10,207 nt of DNA from Streptomyces sp. NRRL F-5122 (GTDB lineage: Bacteria > Actinomycetota > Actinomycetes > Streptomycetales > Streptomycetaceae): NCBI RefSeq assembly GCF_001507435.1, contig NZ_LMWH01000013.1, positions 1 through 10,207 of the forward strand, read 5' to 3'. The notes below the pieces were generated by a model. The model did no database searches, was not told where the DNA came from, and worked only from the letters and a program-made list of their open reading frames with translations. How positions within the stretch are numbered: position 1 is the first letter of the stretch; each line of letters begins with the position of its first letter. Shown piece by piece: positions 1 to 6,096 of this stretch. Made by a program: the position numbers and the translations under genes.

Positions 1-140
1 CCGCCGAGGGACGGCTGTTCCAGCTCCGGACGGGGACGGTCAGCCGGCTGTCCACCGAGCACGACTGGCCCGTGATCGCGGAATGGAACGCAGCGGGCAC
101 CACCGAGACCCCCCACCGGGCGCTCTCTGCGTCGAAGTAG
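1..140 (+). CDS. C-terminal end of an unidentified protein (partial)
   Basis: An open frame enters from the left edge (first full codon at position 3) and ends at TAG 138-140, giving 45 residues that finish ...PHRALSASK. Codon use is strongly GC-rich at third positions, as expected for a real gene here, and a strong hairpin follows 8 bases after the stop, which supports this being a true gene end. The visible piece contains the string STEHDWPVIAEWNAAG but no motif I recognise, so no function is assigned. It is on the same strand as the following TetR gene but is separated from it by the terminator, so it is probably a separate transcription unit. Confidence 0.6.
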   Translation, partial: AEGRLFQLRTGTVSRLSTEHDWPVIAEWNAAGTTETPHRALSASK

Positions 141-148
141 GGAACAAC

Positions 149-190
149 GAGGCCGGTTCGTCCACGGGTCCACGGGGACGGACCGGCCTC
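149..190 (+). terminator. Strong hairpin terminator after the left-edge gene
   Basis: Positions 149-163 pair with 176-190 to form a 15-bp stem (GAGGCCGGT pairs with ACCGGCCTC, one G-T wobble at 158/181, then CGTCC with GGACG) closing a 12-base loop. It begins 8 bases after the stop codon at 140. There is no U-tract, which is usual for actinomycete terminators. It should insulate the upstream gene from the TetR gene. Confidence 0.75.
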
Positions 191-289
191 CGACCTCTCG
201 CTCCCCGGCCGCCGGGGTCCGGGGCCCAGGCCCGAAGCCGCCGGTCGGCACACCGGGTCCTCCTCGGGAGCGCGGCAGGACCGGGCTCC

Positions 290-295
290 TACAAT
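290..295 (+). promoter_or_regulatory. Candidate -10 box (TACAAT) for the TetR gene at 349
   Basis: TACAAT at 290-295 is a close match to the housekeeping -10 consensus TATAAT in otherwise very GC-rich sequence and would give a start point near 302 and a leader of about 47 bases. No good -35 hexamer is visible 16-19 bases upstream, so this may be a weak or activated promoter. The remainder of 191-348 contains nothing else I can identify. Confidence 0.4.
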
Positions 296-348
296 CGCCG
301 GCTGCCGACGCGCCGTGCGGCGGCCCGTCCTTCGTCCGGAGGAACCCG

Positions 349-1014
349 ATGACCAGCGTCGACGAACCGGCACCACCGCGCGCCCGTGTCCGCGACGCCG
401 CCCGCACGAAGGCCGAGATCCTGGACGTCGCGACACGGGAGTTCGCGCGCGCCGGGTACGACGGGGCGCGGGTCGACTAGATAGCCGCCCTGACCCGCAC
501 CACCGAGCGGATGATCTATTACTGCTTCGGGGGCAAGGAGCAGTTGTTCACGGCCGTCCTGGAGCGGGCCTACGGAGTCGTCCGCCGAGTCGAGCAGGAG
601 CTGGACGTCGAGCATCTGGACCCCGTCGCGGCCGTCCGCCGGCTCGCCGAGGTCATGTTCGACCATCACGAGGTGCACCCCGACTTCGTCCGTCTGGTCA
701 GCATGGAGAACATCCGCGGTGCCGAGCACATCGCCGCGTCCGAGAAGCTGGACAGCATCGGCTCGCCGGCCCTGGAGGTGACCGGCCGCATACTCGCGGC
801 GGGCCGGGAGTCGGGGCTGTTCACGGCCGACGTCGACGCGGTCGACCTGCACGCGCTGATCAGCTCGTTCTGCTTCTTCCGGATCGCCAACCGGCATACG
901 TTCGGGGCGCTGTTCGGCCGTGACCTGGTGGCCGCCGGCCGGCGCGAGCACTACCGCCGGATGCTCGGCGACATGGTCGTCGCCTATCTGACGGCGGACC
1001 GCGCGCGGGCCTGA
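349..1014 (+). pseudogene. TetR/AcrR-family regulator interrupted by an in-frame amber codon
   Basis: A ribosome binding site GGAGG (338-342) precedes ATG 349. Translation gives a normal TetR N-terminus (RTKAEILDVATREFARAGYDGARVD), then TAG at 478-480 as codon 44. The same frame continues without another stop to TGA 1012-1014 with IAALTRTTERMIYYCFGGKEQLF, the second half of the TetR helix-turn-helix, followed by a typical ligand-binding domain with SSFCFFRIANRHTFGALFGRDL. Without the stop the protein would be 221 residues, normal for the family. The amber replaces the residue just before the conserved IA of the HTH, commonly Glu (GAG to TAG is one change). Re-initiation at ATG 511 would give 167 residues without most of the HTH and has no good ribosome site. 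It is therefore probably a pseudogene unless the stop is a sequence error or is suppressed. Its target is unknown. Confidence 0.85.
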
Positions 1015-1025
1015 ACACCAGCCGG

Positions 1026-1679
1026 TCAGGGGTGCCGGCGGACCCTCGTGAAGACATGGAAGCCGAAGGTGTTCTCCCGGAATCCGTAAGGGAGGAAGTG
1101 GCGGTGCCGGAGACCGAGCGGCTCGAGGGCGGCACGGTACGCGGCGGCGGGCCGGTGCACAAGACGGTCGCCGCCTACGGCCCACTCCCCCAGGTTCGCG
1201 TCGGTGACGATCAGTCGGCCGCTCGGCCGCACCAGCGAGGCGAGGTTGTGCAGCGCCGCCGCCCAGGCATCGTCGTCGAGGACGTGGAAGAGGACGTCGA
1301 GGCAGAGCACCACGTCGTAGGGCCGGGGGCTGCGCCAGCCACTGAGATCGGCGACGGCGTAACGCGGGCCGCCGCCTTCGCCACGGGCCTGCGCGACGGC
1401 CGCGGAACTGACGTCGAAGGCGTCGACCCGGTGGCCACCCCGGGCCAGTGCACGTGCGAACCAGCCCCTGCCGCAGCCCGCGTCCAGCACCGAGAGCGGT
1501 GTGCGGGGGCCGGCCGGAGCGCCGATGATGGCGAGGAGCTGGCCCAGTCGCAGGGCGCGGAGGAGTTCGCCGCCCGACCGGTCGAACCCGGTTGTCGGGC
1601 CGCCGGCCGCGGGGTCGTCCTGCGCGCGGTGGCGGGTGTCCCCGTACGGGTGGATGCATTCCTGCGTGCTCTCGGTCAT
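1026..1679 (-). CDS. Class I SAM-dependent methyltransferase
   Basis: This 217-residue protein has the class I methyltransferase Rossmann core. Motif I is LDAGCGRGWFA (about residues 65-75), an acidic residue follows strand 2 (RVDAFDVS, about 84-91), YDVVLCLDVLFHVLDD (121-136) is the motif II/post-motif region, and RPSGRLIVTD (151-160) is motif III. The start at 1679 is chosen because GGTGGAG lies just upstream (about 1684-1690) and the core begins at a usual distance; the frame stays open to 1871, but the extra 64 residues look like non-coding translation. The substrate cannot be told from sequence; the fold resembles small UbiE/Tam-like enzymes. The gene converges on the broken TetR gene, with only 11 bases between the stops, and diverges from the glycosyltransferase. 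Confidence 0.88.
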   Translation of the reverse strand: MTESTQECIHPYGDTRHRAQDDPAAGGPTTGFDRSGGELLRALRLGQLLAIIGAPAGPRTPLSVLDAGCGRGWFARALARGGHRVDAFDVSSAAVAQARGEGGGPRYAVADLSGWRSPRPYDVVLCLDVLFHVLDDDAWAAALHNLASLVRPSGRLIVTDANLGEWAVGGDRLVHRPAAAYRAALEPLGLRHRHFLPYGFRENTFGFHVFTRVRRHP

Positions 1680-2047
1680 GGTGCTCCACCCGACGAAGGA
1701 TGACGGCGGTGACGCCCCGGGATCGGTCCCATCAACGCGGGGTACCCGGACGGAGACGGCGGCAGCGGGGGCCCGGTGTGCGAAGGACCGGCTCCGCCGC
1801 CTGGGACCGCAGTGCACCCACCGAGATGTACAGCCGTCCCGCACTTCGAACCCGATACGTGACCCCCGCATCCGTCGTGATGCGGTGCCGAGCGCCGTCC
1901 CGTGCGCCCGTCATGGGGAGCGGATGCCGGTGCGCCTGTCGTGCGCCGGTCGCGTGGACGCGTCCGGGCCGGCCCCCCGCGCCCGCCATCCGGGTGGACG
2001 CCGACCCATGTTGCCTCGCCGTCACCGGGGCGATCTAGCCTGATGCC
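1680..2047. other. Divergent intergenic region between methyltransferase and glycosyltransferase
   Basis: This 368-bp stretch carries the upstream regions of both neighbours. The right end holds the glycosyltransferase promoter candidate. An imperfectly explained 6-bp inverted repeat CCGCAT-N8-ATGCGG lies at 1866-1885. A 97-codon minus-strand frame (2025 down to 1732, ending 52 bases before the methyltransferase start) has a weak GAGG just upstream and contains ITTDAGVTYRVRSAGRLYISVGAL, but I recognise no family and its N-terminal half looks like random high-GC translation, so I do not call it as a gene. Confidence 0.5.
2011..2041 (+). promoter_or_regulatory. Candidate leaderless promoter of the glycosyltransferase
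   Basis: TTGCCT (2011-2016) and TAGCCT (2036-2041) are spaced by 19 bases. The -10 box is followed by six bases and then the ATG at 2048, so transcription would begin at the start codon. No Shine-Dalgarno sequence lies upstream of 2048, which agrees with a leaderless message. Confidence 0.5.
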
Positions 2048-3493
2048 ATGTCCCGTCGCCCGGTGCGCGCACTCACCCTTGCCGTTTCGGTGGCCTGGGC
2101 CGAGCTGCGGCACAACCCGCTGCGGGCGGCCCTGCTCGCCGTACGCCTGCTGCCCGCCCCCGTCCGCCGCGCCATGCGGCCGCTGGAGGCCCGTCTCCAG
2201 GCCCCGCCGTCCGGGATGTCGGACGAGTCCTCTCCCGCACGCGTACCCGCTCCCCCGGGGCGTGCGATTCTGCCCGTGCGCGGGCGGGTGCTGCACCTGG
2301 TCGTTCGCGGGGTGCCGCATGAGCAGGCGGCCCCGGCCCTGCGCACCCAGGCACTGACTCGCGCCCAGTCCGCGGCGGGGCTGGATCCCCACGTGGTGAC
2401 GCGGATCGGCTTCCCGGTGACCCAGGGGGTGTTCGACGCCCGGCCGCTGCACCTGCTCGAGGGCGTGCCCCAGCACCGGCTGCTGCCGAGGTGGCTGCCG
2501 TACGGCCCCGGACCGGTGCTGGCGCGCAACACGGAGTTGGCAGCGCGGCTCGTCGAGCGGGTGCGCCCCTCTGTGCTGCACGCGTCCGGCGATCACGGCG
2601 ACGGCCGGGTGGCGCTGGCCCTGCGTGAGACGTACGGCCTTCCCGTGGTCTACGAGGTGCGCGTGTTCCGCGAGGAGAGCTGGCTCGCCGAGGCGCGCGG
2701 GCGCTCCCGCGGCGACGCGGCGTACCGCGCACGACGCGAGTTGGAGACGTACTGCATGCGTGAGTCCGATGCGGTGATGACACCGGGCGAGGCCATGAAG
2801 GGGGAGATCGTCTCGCGCGGGGTGCCCGAGGAGCGGGTACACGTCGTGCCGCACGCCGTCGATCCGCTCTTCCTGGAGCCGCTGCCGGACGGCGGCCCCC
2901 TGCGCGCCCGCCTCGGTATCGGCCCCGAGGAGTACGTCGTCGGCACGGTCGGCGGCCTGACCCGTCACGAGGGCATCGGCACGCTGTTGGAGGCCGGTGC
3001 CGAACTGCGCCGCCGGGGTGTGCCGTTGCGGCTGCTGCTGGTCGGCGACGGTCCGGAGCGACGTGCGCTCCAGGAGCTTGCCGGGCGGCTCGGCCTCGGG
3101 GACGGTACGGTCCTGTTCACCGGCCGGGTTCCACTCCAGCAGGTGCGGAACCACCATGCCGTGCTCGACGTCTTCGCGGTGCCGCGCACCGACGAGCGCG
3201 TCTGCCATCTGGTCACCCCTCTCGAGCCGGTCGAGGCGATGGCGAGCGGTCTCCCCGTCGTAGCGAGTGATGTCCCGGCCATGCGAGAACTGGTCGAATC
3301 CGGGGTGAATGGACGACTAATACCGTCGAAATCCCCTCTGGCCTGGGCAGAGGCGCTCGAGATGCTGCTCGAGAGCCCAAGGACGCGGCACGCCTGGGGA
3401 GCCGCCGGCCGGGCGCTCGTCACCCGCGAGCACACCTGGGCGCGGGTCGCCGCCACGACCCGTGACGCGTACCGCACGCTCGGATGCCTGTGA
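2048..3493 (+). CDS. GT4-family glycosyltransferase (GT-B fold)
   Basis: The 481-residue protein has the two-domain GT-B layout of retaining GT4 enzymes. The N-terminal acceptor domain covers about residues 75-265 (VLHLVVRGVPHEQ, HASGDHGDGRVALALRETYGLPVVYEVR). The nucleotide-sugar domain starts at VVGTVGGLTRHEGIGTLLEA (297-316) and contains LRLLLVGDGPER (327-338), VLFTGRVPLQQV (355-366) and the signature region TPLEPVEAMASGLPVVASD (390-408). A basic, hydrophobic N-terminal segment (1-50) could associate with the membrane; there is no signal peptide. It probably adds a sugar to a cell-surface polymer, glycolipid or natural product; donor and acceptor are unknown. The start at 2048 has no ribosome site but fits a leaderless promoter. 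Two rare codons, CTA and ATA, are adjacent at 3317-3322 in an AT-richer patch. Confidence 0.88.
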   Translation: MSRRPVRALTLAVSVAWAELRHNPLRAALLAVRLLPAPVRRAMRPLEARLQAPPSGMSDESSPARVPAPPGRAILPVRGRVLHLVVRGVPHEQAAPALRTQALTRAQSAAGLDPHVVTRIGFPVTQGVFDARPLHLLEGVPQHRLLPRWLPYGPGPVLARNTELAARLVERVRPSVLHASGDHGDGRVALALRETYGLPVVYEVRVFREESWLAEARGRSRGDAAYRARRELETYCMRESDAVMTPGEAMKGEIVSRGVPEERVHVVPHAVDPLFLEPLPDGGPLRARLGIGPEEYVVGTVGGLTRHEGIGTLLEAGAELRRRGVPLRLLLVGDGPERRALQELAGRLGLGDGTVLFTGRVPLQQVRNHHAVLDVFAVPRTDERVCHLVTPLEPVEAMASGLPVVASDVPAMRELVESGVNGRLIPSKSPLAWAEALEMLLESPRTRHAWGAAGRALVTREHTWARVAATTRDAYRTLGCL

Positions 3494-3528
3494 CCTGTCC
3501 GGCCATGCGTCCGGCGTCCGCGCGCGGT

Positions 3529-3554
3529 GCGCGTGCTCATGTGTGAGCACGCGC
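3529..3554. terminator. Bidirectional hairpin terminator between glycosyltransferase and VOC gene
   Basis: Positions 3529-3539 (GCGCGTGCTCA) pair perfectly with 3544-3554 (TGAGCACGCGC) around a four-base TGTG loop, with a further T-G wobble outside. The hairpin lies in the 64-bp gap between two convergent genes and ends 3 bases from the VOC stop codon, so it probably terminates both. Confidence 0.8.
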
Positions 3555-3557
3555 GGG

Positions 3558-3908
3558 TCAAAGAGCGTGCGCCACAGGGTGGAGCGGCTCGTACAGACCG
3601 ATGTCGCCCCCTCCCGGAAGCCGGAAACCGGTGACCCGGCCCCAGCGCGCCTCACTCACCCCGCGCGTGAACTCGACGCCCTTCGCCGCGAGTTCGGACA
3701 TCGTGGTGTCGAGGTCGTCGCACATCAGCATCAGTTGATGCTCGGGCTCGCCCTCGGCCGGGTGGAAGGCGACCTCGGCCGGCGGGGCCTTGAAGACGAG
3801 CCAGCCGTGCCCGGCGTCGACATGCGCCCAGCCGAGGACGTCGCGGAAGAAGAGCCGGTCGGCCTCGGCGTCGCGGGAGTAGATCACCATGTGCGCCCCA
3901 TTGATCAC
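3558..3908 (-). CDS. VOC-family (glyoxalase/bleomycin-resistance fold) protein
   Basis: This is a complete 116-residue VOC module with two beta-alpha-beta-beta-beta halves: MINGAHMVIYSRDAEADRLFFRDVLGW opens the first and HQLMLMCDDLDTTMSELAAKGVEFTRG the second, closing with FRLPGGGDIGLYEP. His6, Glu45, His57 and Glu107 occupy the places where metal-binding VOC enzymes have their four ligands, so it may be a metal-dependent enzyme rather than a sequestering protein. The GTG start at 3908 is chosen because MINGAH begins the first beta strand; no ribosome site is present, but TAGCCT lies exactly six bases upstream, as for a leaderless message. It lies 50 bp downstream of a second VOC gene on the same strand. 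The substrate is unknown. Confidence 0.85.
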   Translation of the reverse strand: MINGAHMVIYSRDAEADRLFFRDVLGWAHVDAGHGWLVFKAPPAEVAFHPAEGEPEHQLMLMCDDLDTTMSELAAKGVEFTRGVSEARWGRVTGFRLPGGGDIGLYEPLHPVAHAL

Positions 3909-3914
3909 GTGCGG

Positions 3915-3920
3915 AGGCTA
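3915..3920 (-). promoter_or_regulatory. Candidate leaderless -10 box of the VOC gene at 3908
   Basis: Read on the minus strand, TAGCCT (3920 to 3915) is followed by six bases and the GTG start. The same hexamer and spacing precede the glycosyltransferase ATG. No convincing -35 is visible. Confidence 0.45.
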
Positions 3921-3942
3921 GCGGCAGCCACGGGACGCCCCG

Positions 3943-3958
3943 GCACGGCGCGCCGTGC
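3943..3958. repeat. Perfect 16-bp palindrome abutting the second VOC stop codon
   Basis: GCACGGCG/CGCCGTGC is a perfect palindrome lying directly against the TGA (3961-3959) of the VOC gene at 3959-4369. As RNA it could fold as a 6-bp stem with a CGCG loop, a short terminator; as DNA it overlaps the expected -35 region of the next VOC gene and could be an operator. The sequence cannot decide between these. Confidence 0.5.
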
Positions 3959-4369
3959 TCAGGCGTTGGACCAGGACCGCCGGCACAGCACCAGTCGATA
4001 GCCGTCCGGGTCCTCGATCGTGACGCCCCATTCGTTCCAGTACGGGTTCGGCGAGAGGACGCGCTTGCCGCCGTGCTCCTCCAGCCGCGCCACCAGTTCC
4101 TCCGGCACCGGCTCGTCGAGGTACACGACGAGAAGGTCCTCCTCCGTGGGACGGGGCATGACGGGACGGGCCGCCTCGCGGACGAGTTCGAGATGCCAGG
4201 AGGCCTCGGGCCTGCCGACCATCAGCAGGTCGTGCTCGCCCGGTTCCGTACCGCCTTGGGCGCGGTACACCACCGACAGCCCGAACCCCGCGACCCAGAA
4301 CCGTTCGGCCGCTGCCAGGTCCTTGGAGGGACGGGCGATCCTGATGTGACAGTGACCGTCGACAGGCAT
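3959..4369 (-). CDS. VOC-family protein, probably lacking a full metal site
   Basis: A 136-residue protein with the VOC pattern: HIRIARPSKDLAAAERFWVAGFGLSVVY in the first half, HDLLMVGRPEASWHLELV, then EDLLVVYLDEPVPEELVARLEEHGGKRV and the family-typical IEDPDGYRLVLCRR near the end. His8 and Glu61 are at ligand positions, but the positions expected to hold the third and fourth ligands appear to be hydrophobic (LLVVYL and YRLVL), so it may bind a small molecule without metal chemistry. A good AAGGAG ribosome site lies at 4377-4382, seven bases before ATG 4369. It has its own promoter-like region with a 16-bp palindrome and is followed by the other VOC gene; the two may be co-transcribed when the intervening hairpin is read through. 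Confidence 0.83.
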   Translation of the reverse strand: MPVDGHCHIRIARPSKDLAAAERFWVAGFGLSVVYRAQGGTEPGEHDLLMVGRPEASWHLELVREAARPVMPRPTEEDLLVVYLDEPVPEELVARLEEHGGKRVLSPNPYWNEWGVTIEDPDGYRLVLCRRSWSNA

Positions 4370-4400
4370 GGGGGATCTCCTTCATGGACGGGACGAACGG

Positions 4401-4424
4401 TGAACGGGCCCGTTCAGCAGCCTA
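4401..4424 (-). promoter_or_regulatory. Candidate promoter/operator of the VOC gene at 4369
   Basis: TGAACGGGCCCGTTCA (4401-4416) is a perfect 16-bp palindrome. On the minus strand TAGGCT (4424 to 4419) lies just upstream as a candidate -10 box, placing the start point inside the palindrome, a normal position for a repressor operator. A shorter palindrome, GGTGATCACC, is at 4432-4441, in the -10/-35 spacer. The rest of 4370-4485 shows nothing else. Confidence 0.5.
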
Positions 4425-4485
4425 GGAGTGGGGTGATCACCGGACCATCGGGCGTCCGCCCTGCGTCCCGGGGCCTAGGACCTCA

Positions 4486-5091
4486 TCAGCCGCCCTGCGA
4501 CGGCCGTTGCGCACTGGCGTCGAGCAGTGGTCCGAGTTCCCGCGCCACGGTCGTCAGGGCGCGCTCGTCGCGTTCGGTCCGGGCGATCAGCAAGGCGCCC
4601 TCCAGCGCGCTGATCATGAGCGTGGCGAGCGACTCGGCCCGGTCCGCCGGGACCCCCATGTCCGTCAGCGCCTCGGCCACCGGGCGCGTCCAGCGCGCGA
4701 ACGCGTCCGCGGCGGCCCCACGGGTGGAGTCCGTGGACTGCGCACAGTCCACGGTCGCCGCGGCGACCGGGCAGCCTCCCTCGAACCCGGACGCCCGGTA
4801 CTCGTCCGTCCACTGCCGCACCATCTCGGCGAACAGCCCGCTCGGTGTGGGTTCGGACAGTGCCGCGAGGAAGCGCGCCACACGCCCGGCCGCGTACCGG
4901 CCGGCCCAGGCCACCGCCTCGTTGACGAGTTGTTCCTTGCCACCCGGGAAGTAGTGCTGGAGCGAGCCGCGCGGGGCGCCCGCGTGCGCGGCCACATCGC
5001 GCATTCCGGTCGCGGTGACGCCGTCGCGCCGGATCAGCTGGGCCGCGCTGAAGACCATCCGCTCGCGCGGGCCCCGCTCGGACACCGCCAT
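4486..5091 (-). CDS. TetR-family repressor, LmrA/YxaF-like
   Basis: The 201-residue protein starts at ATG 5091 with GGGAGG (5098-5103) upstream. Its N-terminal HTH is ERMVFSAAQLIRRDGVTATGMRDVAAHAGAPRGSLQHYFPGGKEQLVNEAV (about residues 10-60); GSLQHYFPGGKEQL is typical of the LmrA/YxaF branch. The C-terminal ligand domain has the branch's GCPVAA segment, with cysteines at that site and shortly after (VDCAQS). It is divergent from an oxidoreductase gene, and two copies of an inverted repeat lie between them, so it most likely represses both itself and that gene and is released by a small ligand, perhaps a substrate of the oxidoreductase. That ligand is inference only. Confidence 0.9.
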   Translation of the reverse strand: MAVSERGPRERMVFSAAQLIRRDGVTATGMRDVAAHAGAPRGSLQHYFPGGKEQLVNEAVAWAGRYAAGRVARFLAALSEPTPSGLFAEMVRQWTDEYRASGFEGGCPVAAATVDCAQSTDSTRGAAADAFARWTRPVAEALTDMGVPADRAESLATLMISALEGALLIARTERDERALTTVARELGPLLDASAQRPSQGG

Positions 5092-5130
5092 CGCCGACCT
5101 CCCGACTCACCGCGGCTCATTCGCCCCACT

Positions 5131-5175
5131 CTATGACCGCCGTCATAGGGCTCGCTACTATGACCACTGTCATAG
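5131..5175. promoter_or_regulatory. Two tandem TetR operators overlapping the oxidoreductase promoter
   Basis: CTATGAC-N4-GTCATAG occurs twice with perfect 7-bp arms: 5131-5148 (spacer CGCC) and 5158-5175 (spacer CACT). Their centres are 27 bp apart. On the plus strand ATGACC (5133-5138) and TACTAT (5156-5161), spaced 17 bases, make a plausible promoter whose boxes lie in or at the edge of the two operators, with a start near 5168. On the minus strand TAGAGT (5133 to 5128) is a good -10 candidate for the repressor gene. Binding would silence both directions. Confidence 0.85.
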
Positions 5176-5202
5176 CGGCACCCCCATGGAGGGCGGTCCA
5201 TC

Positions 5203-6096
5203 GTGCACGTCGGCTTCATCGGTCTCGGGGTCATGGGACAGCCCATGGCGCTCCGGCTGGTCCGCTCCGGCACACCACTGATCGTCTGGAACCGCACGGC
5301 GGCCCGCACCGAGTCGCTGCGCGCGGCCGGGGCCGAGACGGCGGCGGACCCGGCCGAGGTCTTCGCCAAGGCCGATGTCGTGATCCTCATGCTGGCGGAC
5401 GACCACGCGATCGACTCCACCCTGGGCCGCGGCACCGCCGGCTTCGCCGCCCGGGTCGCCGGACGTGTCGTCGTCCACATGGGGACGACCTCTCCGGGCT
5501 ACTCCCGCGACCTGGAGGCGGAGGTCCGCGCGGCCGGCGGGCGGTATGTCGAGGCGCCGGTCTCCGGTTCCCGGGCGCCCGCGGAGAACGGGCAGTTGGT
5601 GGCGATGCTCGCCGGGGACGACGCCGCGGTGGACCTCGTACGGCCGTTGCTCGCCCCGCTGTGCCGCGAGACCTTCGTCTGCGGCCCCGCCCCGGGCGCC
5701 CTGCTGATGAAGCTCTCGGTCAATCTGTTTCTGATCACACTGGTGACCGGGCTCTCGGAGGCCTATCACTTCGCGGACCGCAACGGTCTGGACCGGCGCC
5801 TGTTCCTGGACGTGCTGGACGCCGGCCCGATGGCCAGCGGCGTCTCCAGGATGAAGGCCCCAAAGCTGCACGCGCGCGACTTCGCGGTCCAGGCGGCGGC
5901 CCACGACGTCCTGAAGAACAACCGGCTGATCGCCGAGGCCGCCCGCGCGACGGGCGTGGCCTCGCCGCTGCTGGACGTCTGCCACGCCCTGTTCGAGGAG
6001 ACCGTGACACTGGGGCACGGCGGTGAGGACATGGTGGCCGTCCTGCGGGCGATCGAGGCCCGTACCGCGGGCGACGCCACAGGGCAATACAGCTAG
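5203..6096 (+). CDS. NAD(P)-dependent oxidoreductase, 3-hydroxyisobutyrate dehydrogenase family
   Basis: This 297-residue protein has the beta-hydroxyacid dehydrogenase layout and usual length. The N-terminal Rossmann domain carries [14 protein letters not shown] (residues 3-16) and WNRT (29-32); the Arg after Asn, rather than an acidic residue, suggests NADPH. The catalytic loop is [16 protein letters not shown] (117-132), closer to the GLYR/succinic-semialdehyde-reductase type than to classic HIBADH, and Lys170 in MKLSVN with Asn174 are the catalytic pair. The C-terminal all-alpha domain includes [33 protein letters not shown]. The GTG start at 5203 has GGAGGG (5188-5193) nine bases upstream. 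It probably reduces or oxidises a small hydroxyacid or aldehyde; the substrate is unknown. It is divergent from and probably controlled by the TetR gene at 4486-5091. Its TAG stop shares the CTAG tetramer with the stop of the next, convergent gene. Confidence 0.92.
   Translation: MHVGFIGLGVMGQPMALRLVRSGTPLIVWNRTAARTESLRAAGAETAADPAEVFAKADVVILMLADDHAIDSTLGRGTAGFAARVAGRVVVHMGTTSPGYSRDLEAEVRAAGGRYVEAPVSGSRAPAENGQLVAMLAGDDAAVDLVRPLLAPLCRETFVCGPAPGALLMKLSVNLFLITLVTGLSEAYHFADRNGLDRRLFLDVLDAGPMASGVSRMKAPKLHARDFAVQAAAHDVLKNNRLIAEAARATGVASPLLDVCHALFEETVTLGHGGEDMVAVLRAIEARTAGDATGQYS

Noticed and set aside
83..352. Small plus-strand frame across the first terminator
   Set aside because: It crosses the strong hairpin at 149-190, has no ribosome site and has a low-complexity Arg/Pro translation.
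1010..1030. CCTGA/TCAGG inverted repeat containing both convergent stop codons
   Set aside because: A 5-bp stem with an 11-base loop is too weak, and the symmetry follows mainly from TGA on one strand facing TCA on the other.
289..1689. 466-codon minus-strand open frame
   Set aside because: It is antisense to the TetR gene and out of frame over the methyltransferase; the translation is rich in Arg, Pro and Gly with no domain, as expected for high-GC shadow frames.
1676..3208. 510-codon minus-strand open frame
   Set aside because: It is the antisense shadow of the glycosyltransferase, whose conserved motifs on the plus strand are clear.
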